Positions 1 to 6,356 are shown, counted from the stretch's first letter. The stretch: DNA of 6,356 bases from Pseudomonadota bacterium (GCA_018819165.1 JAHJQP010000070.1:1-6356); one strand, 5' to 3'. Made by a program: numbers and translations. The notes: generated from the sequence alone by a model not told the origin.

Positions 1-1743
1 CTCATCGGAAAGGAGATCGGCGGCCTCTGGGGCGGCACCTTTCATCACTGCGCCCATCTGACGCTCCGGGCGCATGCCGACCGCCTCGATTATGCACGCA
101 ATTTCTCGATCATGGACAGTGAGGACGCCAGACAGCTGCTCAACACCTGCATCGCGGAATGCGGAGTGGCCGTAAAAAGCGAAAAATTTCCCCGCGGCGA
201 GGTGGTGGGGGAGATGGTCAGTCTTGCTGTCAACACGGAGGCGCCGCTCCCGGACGTGATCGAGAACCGCTTTCCTTTCTTTTCGCACCGGACGGAGGAG
301 ATCGCCGCGGTCGCCGAGCGCTACCGGGAGCGGAAAAAGACGCTCAACGTCATGGATTTCGACGACCTCCTCTACAACTGGCGGGAGCTCCTACTGCATT
401 TTGAAGATGTTCGCGAGTTGTATGCAGGCCGGTTCCTCCATGTCCTCGTCGATGAGTACCAGGATACGAACCGGCTTCAGGCGGAGATCATGGATCTGGT
501 CGCCTCCCGGCACCGGAACCTGATGGTCGTGGGTGACGATTCCCAGAGCATCTACTCCTTCAGGGGGGCCAACTTCGAGAACATCATGAGGTTTCCTAAA
601 CGATATCCGGACTGCCGGATTTTCAAGCTGGAGACCAACTACCGCAGCACGCCGGAGATTCTGCACCTGGCCAATCTGTGCATCACCAACAATGAGAACC
701 AGTTTCAGAAGACTCTGCGGGCGGTCCGGGGGCAGGGGGTTCGTCCGGTCCTCGCCCCGGCGAGAAACGTCCTCCAGCAGGCCGACTTTGTCGCTCAGCG
801 CATCCTGGAGCTCCATCGCAGCGGCATCCCGCTCGGCCAGATCGCCGTCCTCTACCGGGCCCACTATCACTCCATGGAGGTCCAGATGGAGATGACCCGC
901 CGGGGGATCCCCTTCGAGATCCGCTCCGGCATCCGTTTCTTCGAACAGGCCCACATCAAGGATGTCACCTGTTATCTCCGGATCATCGTCAATCCCCGGG
1001 ACGAAATGGCCTGGCGGCGCTTGCTCCGACTCTATCCGAAGATCGGCCGGGTCACGGCGGAGAAGGTTTGGCATTTCGTCGCCGACCGTTCCGATCCCCA
1101 GGCGGCGGTCCTCGCGGATGAATTTACCAAGAGCGCTACGCGCCCGGCAATCCAGAGCCTGACAAGGTTCCAGGACACCTTTCGCCTCCTTCAGGCCTTT
1201 GCCGAATCAGGCCCCGTCGAGATGATCGACGCGGTCCTGAGAAGCGGGTACCGCGATCTGCTCCGGGAGAGGTACAGCGACGCCTCTTCCCGGGAAGAGG
1301 ATCTGATCCAGCTCGCCAATTTCTCCTCCCGCTTCGCCTCGCTGGCGGATTTTCTAAGCGAGCTCGCCCTTCTGACCAACATAACTGAAAATGGCTCGCA
1401 AGAGGAGACCGCTCAGGACCGGGTGGTGCTCTCCTCGATCCATCAGGCGAAGGGGCTGGAATGGACGGCGGTCCTCATGATCTGGTGCTCGGAGGGAATG
1501 ATGCCTCTCGCCCGCGCCCTGAAGGAGCCGGGGGGTGAAGAGGAAGAGCGGAGACTGTTCTATGTGGCGACCACCCGGGCGAAGGATCAGCTTTACCTCT
1601 GCTATCCTCTGACCGATTATGCACGGGGGATGGGGCATTTGCCCGTGAGCCCCTCCCGTTTCATCATGGAACTTTCGCCTTATTCCGCCCGGGCCAAGGA
1701 CCGTCCGTACGAGCAGTGGCTTATCGACGACGAGTACGCATGA
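1..1743 (+). CDS. UvrD/PcrA/Rep-family superfamily 1A DNA helicase, 5'-truncated by the window edge
   Basis: ATP-dependent 3'-5' DNA helicase of the UvrD/PcrA/Rep group, acting in DNA repair or replication-fork maintenance. The frame is open from base 1, and residues before the ATG at 112 already match the family (GTFHHCAH resembles motif Ib, then FSIMDSED), so 112 is an internal Met and the true start lies upstream. The visible part is 580 residues. Numbered from base 1, it shows motif II VDEYQDTN (about 150-157), motif III GDDSQSIYSFRGA (178-190), motif IV ETNYRST (211-217), motif V SSIHQAKGLEW (478-488) and motif VI RRLFYVATTRAKDQL (517-531). Walker A and the Q-motif are missing with the first 80 or so residues, so the full protein should be about 660 residues, close to Rep. 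It ends soon after motif VI and lacks the long C-terminal tail of UvrD and PcrA. It converges on the citrate synthase gene. The exact subfamily (UvrD, PcrA or Rep) is not settled, so no symbol is given. Confidence 0.95.
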   Translation, partial: LIGKEIGGLWGGTFHHCAHLTLRAHADRLDYARNFSIMDSEDARQLLNTCIAECGVAVKSEKFPRGEVVGEMVSLAVNTEAPLPDVIENRFPFFSHRTEEIAAVAERYRERKKTLNVMDFDDLLYNWRELLLHFEDVRELYAGRFLHVLVDEYQDTNRLQAEIMDLVASRHRNLMVVGDDSQSIYSFRGANFENIMRFPKRYPDCRIFKLETNYRSTPEILHLANLCITNNENQFQKTLRAVRGQGVRPVLAPARNVLQQADFVAQRILELHRSGIPLGQIAVLYRAHYHSMEVQMEMTRRGIPFEIRSGIRFFEQAHIKDVTCYLRIIVNPRDEMAWRRLLRLYPKIGRVTAEKVWHFVADRSDPQAAVLADEFTKSATRPAIQSLTRFQDTFRLLQAFAESGPVEMIDAVLRSGYRDLLRERYSDASSREEDLIQLANFSSRFASLADFLSELALLTNITENGSQEETAQDRVVLSSIHQAKGLEWTAVLMIWCSEGMMPLARALKEPGGEEEERRLFYVATTRAKDQLYLCYPLTDYARGMGHLPVSPSRFIMELSPYSARAKDRPYEQWLIDDEYA

Positions 1744-1744
1744 A

Positions 1745-1778
1745 ATAAGGGGAGCGTCAGAAAGAACGCTCCCCTTAT
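1745..1778. terminator. Perfect 13-bp inverted repeat between convergent genes, probable bidirectional terminator
   Basis: The left arm ATAAGGGGAGCGT (1745-1757) and right arm ACGCTCCCCTTAT (1766-1778) are perfect reverse complements separated by an 8-base loop. The hairpin starts two bases after the helicase stop codon and ends 21 bases before the stop codon of the convergent minus-strand gene, the usual place for a shared terminator. The T-tract is weak: on the minus strand the stem is followed by TTCATG, giving TTATTTCAT across the stem end, and on the plus strand by CCCCGCC. Termination is therefore better supported for the minus-strand operon. The terminator function is inferred; the inverted repeat is seen directly. 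Confidence 0.75.
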
Positions 1779-1799
1779 CCCCGCCATTCGCCGGGACCG

Positions 1800-3689
1800 T
1801 CATATCCAGCGGTCCGATTTCGATTTGGCTTCGGATTCCTCCCGGAGCGCGATCTGGGTCGCCTCGGCGATGTGCTCCTCCCGCTTGACCCAATCTTCAA
1901 ACTTGATGTCGACGCCGAAGATCCCGACCATCTCGTCCTTCTCGTCCACAATCGGAGAGGAAACCGTGATGCAGAGCGCCCCGGTCATCTTGGAGATGTA
2001 GAAATTGGTCACGTGGATCTTTCCGGTCTGCAGAGGCTTGATGAACCACTCGCGATCCGACTGGTCGGTACCGATGCCGTAGTTCTCGTACTTGGCCCGA
2101 TCGGCAATATTGGTGATGTTTCTCGTGGTCTTGCGCCCGTTCATGTCCACCACATAGGCGAACTGGATGGAGGGATTCTCCTCGATGAACTGCTGCATGA
2201 CCGGCTCTTGGAGCTCCGGTTTCATGGTTTTCATCACCGGATGCTCGATCACTTGCGTCACGACGTTCACCGCCGCCTGCGCCGCCATGAATTTGATCTT
2301 CTCCAGATCGGACAGGAAGAGCTCGGGGATGTAATTCCTGACCCTCTTCTCCAGTTCCTCATTGGAGATACTCGTCATACGGCCGTCTTCATACTCTTCG
2401 GTAATCCACTTGTGGATCCTGGAGATGCCGGGGTTCCTCTTGTCCACGGCATTATCCCCTGTTAGACCGAGATGGACGTTGATCCAGAAGGCGATGCCGG
2501 ATTTGCCCGATTTGTCGGTGATCATCGGGATGATCGGCCGCTTGAGGATCTTAGTGGTATCGAAGATGTTGTAGATCTCCTCGCATTTGATCAGGCCGTC
2601 CACATGGACGCCGGCCCTTGTCACGTTGAAATCCGCTCCCACGAAGGGGAAATTCGGCGGAATCCGGACGCCGATCTCCTTTTCAAAATAATGGGCGATA
2701 TCGGTGATCACAGTCGTATCGATCCCGTTCGTTGCGCCGCGGAGGCCGATATATTCAATGATCAGCCCCTCCAGGGGGGGGTTGCCTGTCCGCTCTCCCA
2801 GGCCGAGCAGTGTCGTGTTGGCGGCGCTGCAGCCGTACAGCCAGGCGGTGGTCGCGTTGACCATCGCCTTGTGAAAATCGTTGTGTCCGTGCCACTCCAG
2901 AAGGTGGCCGGGGACGCCCCCGTCCTCGATAAACGCCCGGACGAGTTTGTCCACGCTCCTGGGGAGGGAGGCGCCGGGATAGGTCACGCCGTATCCCATC
3001 GTATCACAGAGCCGGATCTTGATGTCGATACCGCTCTCCTCCCTAAGTTTCATCAGCTCGATGGCAAAGGGGATGCAGAAGCCGTAAATGTCGCCCCGGG
3101 TGACATCCTCGAAATGGCAGCGGGGAATGATGTCTGCGGCGAGGATGGATTTGACTATGCCGAGATAATCGTCCATCGCCTGACGGCGGGTCCTGTTGAG
3201 CTTGAGAAAGATATGGTAATCGGAAGCTGAGGTGAGGATGCCGGTTTCCTTCAACCCCGCCTTCTTGACCAGCGGGACGTCATCCGCGCTGGCCCTGATC
3301 CAGCCTGTGATTTCCGGATAGCGTAACCCGAGGTCTTGACACTTCTCCACGGCCTCTCTGTCCTTGGAGCTGTAGAGGAAGAATTCCGACTGGCGGATCA
3401 CGCCGTTCGGTCCGCCCAGACGGCTCATCAATGTAAAGAGGTCCACGATCTGCTGGACGGTATAGGGTGGCCTGGCCTGCTGGCCGTCCCGGAAGGTGGT
3501 GTCGGTGATGAAAATATCCTCCGCGGGATCGATCGGGATGATTTTGTGGTCGAAATCGATCTTGCATACCTCTTCATAGGGGAAGACATCCTTCTGAAGA
3601 TTCGGCTCTTCCACATCCTTGAGAGCGAACTTCCAGAAACTGGTATGCTCGTGATCCAGAACCTTCTTGTCCTTGTTCCATCTTGCCAT
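1800..3689 (-). CDS. Re-citrate synthase-like HMGL-family enzyme with C-terminal Cache-like domain
   Basis: Predicted cytoplasmic enzyme condensing acetyl-CoA with a 2-oxo acid, most likely oxaloacetate to citrate (Re-face citrate synthase). This leads to 2-oxoglutarate and glutamate in strict anaerobes that lack the usual Si-type enzyme. The HMGL/pyruvate-carboxyltransferase TIM barrel spans about residues 55-345. It shows ITDTTFRDGQQ (61-71, R67 and D68 being the expected catalytic and metal-site pair), LCDTMGYG (227-234), EWHGHND (265-271, metal-binding H267 and H269) and GERTGNPPLE (298-307). The stretch FVGADFNVTRAGVHVDG (349-365) matches the post-barrel region of the LeuA/homocitrate synthase superfamily. 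The spellings TTFRDGQQ and EWHGHND fit what I recall of the Clostridium kluyveri-type Re-citrate synthase better than LeuA or NifV, but homocitrate synthase is not excluded. At 629 residues it is well beyond the roughly 450 expected, because of a C-terminal Cache-like module (about 466-602). No membrane segment or signal peptide is seen. The ATG start is backed by AAGGGAGGGG upstream. It is the last gene of the hisS-aspS cluster. Confidence 0.85.
   Translation of the reverse strand: MARWNKDKKVLDHEHTSFWKFALKDVEEPNLQKDVFPYEEVCKIDFDHKIIPIDPAEDIFITDTTFRDGQQARPPYTVQQIVDLFTLMSRLGGPNGVIRQSEFFLYSSKDREAVEKCQDLGLRYPEITGWIRASADDVPLVKKAGLKETGILTSASDYHIFLKLNRTRRQAMDDYLGIVKSILAADIIPRCHFEDVTRGDIYGFCIPFAIELMKLREESGIDIKIRLCDTMGYGVTYPGASLPRSVDKLVRAFIEDGGVPGHLLEWHGHNDFHKAMVNATTAWLYGCSAANTTLLGLGERTGNPPLEGLIIEYIGLRGATNGIDTTVITDIAHYFEKEIGVRIPPNFPFVGADFNVTRAGVHVDGLIKCEEIYNIFDTTKILKRPIIPMITDKSGKSGIAFWINVHLGLTGDNAVDKRNPGISRIHKWITEEYEDGRMTSISNEELEKRVRNYIPELFLSDLEKIKFMAAQAAVNVVTQVIEHPVMKTMKPELQEPVMQQFIEENPSIQFAYVVDMNGRKTTRNITNIADRAKYENYGIGTDQSDREWFIKPLQTGKIHVTNFYISKMTGALCITVSSPIVDEKDEMVGIFGVDIKFEDWVKREEHIAEATQIALREESEAKSKSDRWI
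1884..2294 (-). other. Cache-like (PDC/PAS-fold) ligand-binding domain fused to the Re-citrate synthase-like enzyme
   Basis: Residues about 466-602 of the preceding protein. The segment begins with a long predicted helix (MAAQAAVNVVTQVIEHP) and continues with strand and loop signatures typical of Cache domains: FAYVVDMNGR (510-519), SDREWFIKPLQTGKI (544-558), FYISKMTG (563-570) and ITVSSPIVDEKDEMVGIFGVDI (574-595 in part). The RxWF motif followed by a tyrosine in the FYIS strand and the final G-V-D-I strand is the pattern seen in membrane-distal modules of dCache sensors. Only one module (about 135 residues) is present. A charged, probably helical tail follows (603-629). There is no transmembrane helix on either side, so the domain should sit in the cytoplasm. 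It takes the place where LeuA-type enzymes carry their own allosteric domain. A sensory or allosteric role is inferred. Confidence 0.75.
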
Positions 3690-3699
3690 ATTTTCGATT

Positions 3700-3709
3700 C
3701 CCCTCCCTT
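3700..3709 (-). promoter_or_regulatory. Strong ribosome binding site for the Re-citrate synthase-like gene
   Basis: On the minus strand the spacer reads AAGGGAGGGG, ending 10 bases before the ATG at 3689. This is a strong Shine-Dalgarno match and fixes the start codon. The 48-base spacer between the aspS stop and this ATG shows no terminator-like hairpin with a T-run and no convincing promoter, so read-through from aspS is likely. Confidence 0.8.
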
Positions 3710-3737
3710 AAAGCGGTTTGCTGACTGCCTTTCGGCG

Positions 3738-5516
3738 TTACGTCACGATCTTCAACGAAAGCTCCATGAGCTGTTCCACGCTGACCTGCGACGGGGCGTC
3801 CGTCAACATGCAGGTGGCCTTCTGCGTCTTGGGAAAGGCGATCACATCCCGGATGGACTCCGACCCCGTCATCAGCATGATCAGGCGGTCGAGACCGAAG
3901 GCTATCCCGCCGTGGGGAGGGGTCCCATATTCCAGGGCGTCCAGTAGAAAGCCGAACTTGCTCCTGGCCTCCTCATCGCTCAGCCCCAGGGCCTGGAAGA
4001 TCATCGCCTGAACATTCTTCTGGTGAATCCGGATGCTGCCTCCCCCGATCTCGGAGCCGTTTAGCACCAGGTCATAAGCCCGGGCATGAACCTTTCCCGG
4101 ATCCGTCTCGATCAGGGGCAACTCGTCCAGGACCGGCGAGGTGAAGGGATGGTGCGTCGAAACGAATCGCTTTTCAGTATCACTGAACTCAAACAGAGGA
4201 AATTCGGTCACCCAGGTGAAGGCCATTGCCCCGGGGTCGATCAGGTTGAGTTTTTTCGCCAGGTGGATCCGGAGATTTCCCAAAGCGTCACAGGCCACTT
4301 TCGGCGAATCGGCGACAAAGAGAATAACATCCCCTTCGCGCGCCTCCATTTTTTCGTTGATGGCCATAACTTCTCCCTGGTTGAGGAATTTGTAGACCGG
4401 CGAAGTCCAGCCGTCCGGACTGACCCTGGCCCAGGCCAGCCCCCCAGCGCCGTACTGGGCAACGTAATCTTTGAGCTCATCCAGGTCCTTCCGGGAGAGT
4501 CGCTTTCCATCCTCGATGCGGATAGCCTCGATCACACCGCCTCCGTCAGCGATCTCGGCGAAGAGCTTGAATCCCGATCCCCTGAAGATATCCGTCAGAT
4601 CGCGAAGTTCCAGTCCGAAACGGATATCGGGATTGTCCTTCCCGAAGCGGCTCATGGCCTCCCGGTAGGAGATTTGCGGAAAGGGGAGGGGGAGCTTCCG
4701 GTCGAGACATTCCTTGAAGAGGTGGGCGATCATCCCCTCCATGATCCCGATGATCTCTTGCTCGGTTAAGAAGGACATCTCCACGTCGATCTGCGTGAAT
4801 TCCGGCTGGCGGTCCGCCCGCAGATCCTCGTCGCGGAAGCATTTGACAATCTGAAAATAGCGGTCGAAGCCGGAAATCATAAGCAATTGCTTGAAGATCT
4901 GGGGCGACTGGGGAAGGGCATAGAACATGCCCTGATTCACGCGGCTGGGGACCAGATAATCCCGGGCGCCTTCCGGCGTGCTCTTCGTCAGAAAAGGGGT
5001 TTCCACCTCGATGAAACCTTCCCGGTGCAGATAATCGCGAGTCGCCCGAGCGATACGACTTCTCAGGATAAGATTTTTCTGGAGCTCCGGGCGCCTGAGA
5101 TCGAGGTAGCGGTACTTGAGACGGACGTTCTCGGAGATCTCCGTCGCGCCGTCAAGGACAAAGGGCGGCGTTTTCGCCTCGTTGAGGATCTCCAAGTCAT
5201 CCGCCAGCACTTCGATCTCGCCGGTCCTGAGATCGGGATTTTCCATCCCCTCCGGACGGCGGCGCACAAGGCCCTTTACGGCCAAAACATATTCGGATCT
5301 GATCCGCTGAGCCTCTTGGTGGCAGGAGGCGCTGATCTCCGGGTTGAACACGACCTGCACAAGTCCCTCCCGGTCCCGCATGTCCACAAAGACAACCCCT
5401 CCGTGATCCCGTCTCCGGTGGGCCCAGCCCATCAGGACCACTTCGCCGCCAATATGGGAGGCGTTCAAATCGCCGCAGTAATGCGTTCGTTTTTTGATCG
5501 TCAAGAAGTCAGACAA
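3738..5516 (-). CDS. aspS: Aspartate--tRNA ligase (bacterial type, probably non-discriminating)
   Basis: Class II aminoacyl-tRNA synthetase that charges tRNA-Asp with aspartate in the cytoplasm. The 592 residues match the usual bacterial AspRS length. Domain order is: N-terminal OB-fold anticodon-binding domain (about 11-115, with GWAHRRRDHGG at 30-40 and DMRDREGLVQVVF at 45-57); motif 1 region ending FIEVETPFLTKSTPEGARDY (168-187); QSPQ (203-206); motif 2 CFRDEDLRADRQPEFTQIDVE (226-246 in part); the bacterial GAD insertion (about 315-420); the NGSEIGGGSIRIH segment (486-498); and motif 3 GIAFGLDRLIMLM (537-549). His38 and Gly90 correspond to positions associated with relaxed specificity (H31 and G81 in the Pseudomonas enzyme, numbers from memory), suggesting it also makes Asp-tRNA-Asn for amidation. 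The start is TTG at 5516: upstream in frame there are only two codons before the hisS stop, and GAGG lies 9 bases ahead. A second in-frame TTG at residue 5 (5504) is possible. Confidence 0.97.
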   Translation of the reverse strand: MSDFLTIKKRTHYCGDLNASHIGGEVVLMGWAHRRRDHGGVVFVDMRDREGLVQVVFNPEISASCHQEAQRIRSEYVLAVKGLVRRRPEGMENPDLRTGEIEVLADDLEILNEAKTPPFVLDGATEISENVRLKYRYLDLRRPELQKNLILRSRIARATRDYLHREGFIEVETPFLTKSTPEGARDYLVPSRVNQGMFYALPQSPQIFKQLLMISGFDRYFQIVKCFRDEDLRADRQPEFTQIDVEMSFLTEQEIIGIMEGMIAHLFKECLDRKLPLPFPQISYREAMSRFGKDNPDIRFGLELRDLTDIFRGSGFKLFAEIADGGGVIEAIRIEDGKRLSRKDLDELKDYVAQYGAGGLAWARVSPDGWTSPVYKFLNQGEVMAINEKMEAREGDVILFVADSPKVACDALGNLRIHLAKKLNLIDPGAMAFTWVTEFPLFEFSDTEKRFVSTHHPFTSPVLDELPLIETDPGKVHARAYDLVLNGSEIGGGSIRIHQKNVQAMIFQALGLSDEEARSKFGFLLDALEYGTPPHGGIAFGLDRLIMLMTGSESIRDVIAFPKTQKATCMLTDAPSQVSVEQLMELSLKIVT

Positions 5517-5522
5517 ATCATT

Positions 5523-6356
5523 CTACCTCGCAAGTTTCTCGATGGTTTCTTCCAGGTCGTCGAGGCAGACCTCTTCCTGGGCGCTTTCGTGCATGTTCCG
5601 GAGAAGGGCGCTGTTCTCTTCGATCTCACGCTCGCCGAGAATGAGAGCATAGGCGCACTTCAGCCTGTCGGCCCTTTTCATCTGGCTCTTGAGAGACCGG
5701 CCCGCATAGTCCATCTCCACATGGATACCTTTCATCCGCAGACGGTTGCACAGCATAAAGGCCCTCTCCCCAGCCTTTTCGCCGAGCGCAGCTATAAAGA
5801 GCAGAGGCCCTCGTGAAACATCATGATCCCGGTCCGGGATCATGGAAACCAGGCGTTCAAAGCCGATGGCAAAGCCGATCCCCGGAATATCCGGCCCCCC
5901 GAGATCACGGACCAGATGGTCATAACGGCCGCCGCCGACGACGGCATTTTGCGCGCCAAGAAACTCCGTGGTCACCTCAAACGTGGTCCTCGTGTAGTAG
6001 TCGAGTCCCCGGACCATTTTTGCATTCAGCCGGTAGGGAACTTCAAAGAGGCTAAGACACCCCTGGACCTTTTCAAAATGCTCCCGGCAATCCTGACAGA
6101 TGAAGTCCATCAGGCGCGGTGCCCGGGAGATTATCTCGCCGCATTTGTCCACCTTGCAGTCAAAAACACGCAGCGGGTTGGTCCCGAGCCGCCGCTGGCA
6201 GTCCCCGCAGAGCTCTTCCACCTGACCGCCGAGAAAGGAAACGATCGCCTCCCGGAAGGCGGGCCGGCACTTCGCACAGCCGAGGGAATTGATTTCCAGG
6301 TTAAGCTTTGCCAGTCCGAGTTTGTCCAGAAAGTGGATCAGCATCAGGATCAGTTC
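5523..6356 (-). CDS. hisS: Histidine--tRNA ligase, N-terminal part missing at the window edge
   Basis: Class II synthetase that charges tRNA-His. The frame is open through base 6356 (residues ELIL precede the Met at 6344), so that Met is internal. About 277 of an expected 420 or so residues are visible; motifs 1 and 2 lie outside. Numbered from the Met at 6344, the visible signatures are the histidine-binding motif LVRGLDYYTRT (RGLDYY at 112-117), AVVGGGRYD (134-142) and motif 3 GIGFAIGFERLV (155-166). The C-terminal anticodon-binding domain follows (about 180-273, with AGRSLKSQMKRAD at 214-226). Presence of that domain and the RGLDYY motif argues for HisS rather than the HisZ paralogue. The segment between motif 2 and RGLDYY carries four cysteine pairs: C23/C26, C46/C49, C63/C68 and C83/C86. 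The TAG stop is 6 bases before aspS, in the same frame, which indicates one transcript. Confidence 0.96.
   Translation of the reverse strand, partial: ELILMLIHFLDKLGLAKLNLEINSLGCAKCRPAFREAIVSFLGGQVEELCGDCQRRLGTNPLRVFDCKVDKCGEIISRAPRLMDFICQDCREHFEKVQGCLSLFEVPYRLNAKMVRGLDYYTRTTFEVTTEFLGAQNAVVGGGRYDHLVRDLGGPDIPGIGFAIGFERLVSMIPDRDHDVSRGPLLFIAALGEKAGERAFMLCNRLRMKGIHVEMDYAGRSLKSQMKRADRLKCAYALILGEREIEENSALLRNMHESAQEEVCLDDLEETIEKLAR
5526..5529 (-). promoter_or_regulatory. Ribosome binding site of aspS inside the end of hisS
   Basis: GAGG occurs on the minus strand immediately before the hisS TAG stop, 9 bases upstream of the TTG at 5516. It supports TTG as the aspS start. Because it lies in the last hisS codons, ribosomes finishing hisS would cover it, which favours translational coupling. 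Confidence 0.6.

Noticed and set aside
391..1074. 227-codon minus-strand open frame inside the helicase gene
   Set aside because: It lies opposite conserved helicase motifs II and III, so the plus-strand reading explains the sequence.
112..1743. ATG at 112 as the true start of the helicase gene
   Set aside because: The frame is open to base 1 and the upstream residues include the family's GTFH-type motif Ib, so the gene begins outside the window.
1354..1893. 179-codon minus-strand open frame spanning the helicase end and the convergent gap
   Set aside because: It overlaps both real genes and the terminator hairpin, and its composition is that of a shadow frame.
2472..3230. 252-codon plus-strand open frame opposite the citrate synthase-like gene
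   Set aside because: It mirrors the codon pattern of the real minus-strand gene and has no family signature.
3727..3736. GCCTTTCGGC small palindrome in the aspS-citrate synthase spacer as a terminator
   Set aside because: The stem is only 3 bp with a tetraloop and no T-run follows on the minus strand, so it is too weak to call.
4086..4769. 227-codon plus-strand open frame opposite aspS
   Set aside because: It is antisense to the GAD and catalytic regions of AspRS and has no recognisable domain.
4887..5816. 309-codon plus-strand open frame opposite aspS and hisS
   Set aside because: It is wholly antisense to two well-recognised synthetases, has no recognisable domain, and is expected in G+C-rich sequence.
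1..6356. CRISPR array, insertion sequence, tRNA or phage genes
   Set aside because: No direct repeats, transposase motifs or tRNA-like cloverleaf were seen; nearly all bases are explained by four housekeeping-type genes.

Overview
This is a 6.4 kb G+C-rich bacterial chromosomal segment, densely packed with four protein-coding genes. A plus-strand UvrD/PcrA/Rep-type DNA helicase is cut by the left edge. It converges on a minus-strand cluster that reads, in transcription order, hisS (cut by the right edge), aspS, and a gene for a Re-citrate-synthase-like enzyme. No rRNA, tRNA, CRISPR, insertion sequence or long non-coding stretch was seen. The largest gap is 56 bases.

Organism: the best guess is a strictly anaerobic bacterium of the former Deltaproteobacteria (Desulfobacterota, for example the Syntrophus lineage). 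The grounds are a Re-type citrate synthase, typical of strict anaerobes such as Clostridium kluyveri and Syntrophus; a bacterial-type AspRS with features linked to the tRNA-dependent asparagine route; and a cysteine-rich HisRS variant. This is inference from protein types, not from a marker gene.

Layout: 1-1743 (+) is the helicase, missing roughly its first 80 residues including Walker A. 1744-1799 is a convergent intergenic gap holding a perfect 13-bp inverted repeat, probably a shared terminator. 1800-3689 (-) is a 629-residue HMGL-type carboxyltransferase of the Re-citrate synthase group with an extra C-terminal Cache-like sensor domain. 3690-3737 is a short spacer carrying its ribosome binding site. 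3738-5516 (-) is aspS, apparently starting at TTG. 5523-6356 (-) is the C-terminal two thirds of hisS.

How they fit together: hisS and aspS lie 6 bases apart in the same frame and are almost certainly co-transcribed and perhaps translationally coupled. The citrate synthase gene follows 48 bases later with its own strong ribosome binding site, so it probably belongs to the same transcript. Citrate made by this enzyme would feed 2-oxoglutarate and glutamate synthesis in an anaerobe, which would tie it loosely to the amino-acid supply used by the synthetases. The most notable item is the fusion of a cytoplasmic metabolic enzyme to a Cache domain, a fold normally found outside the membrane in chemoreceptors and sensor kinases. 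It suggests direct small-molecule control of citrate synthesis.
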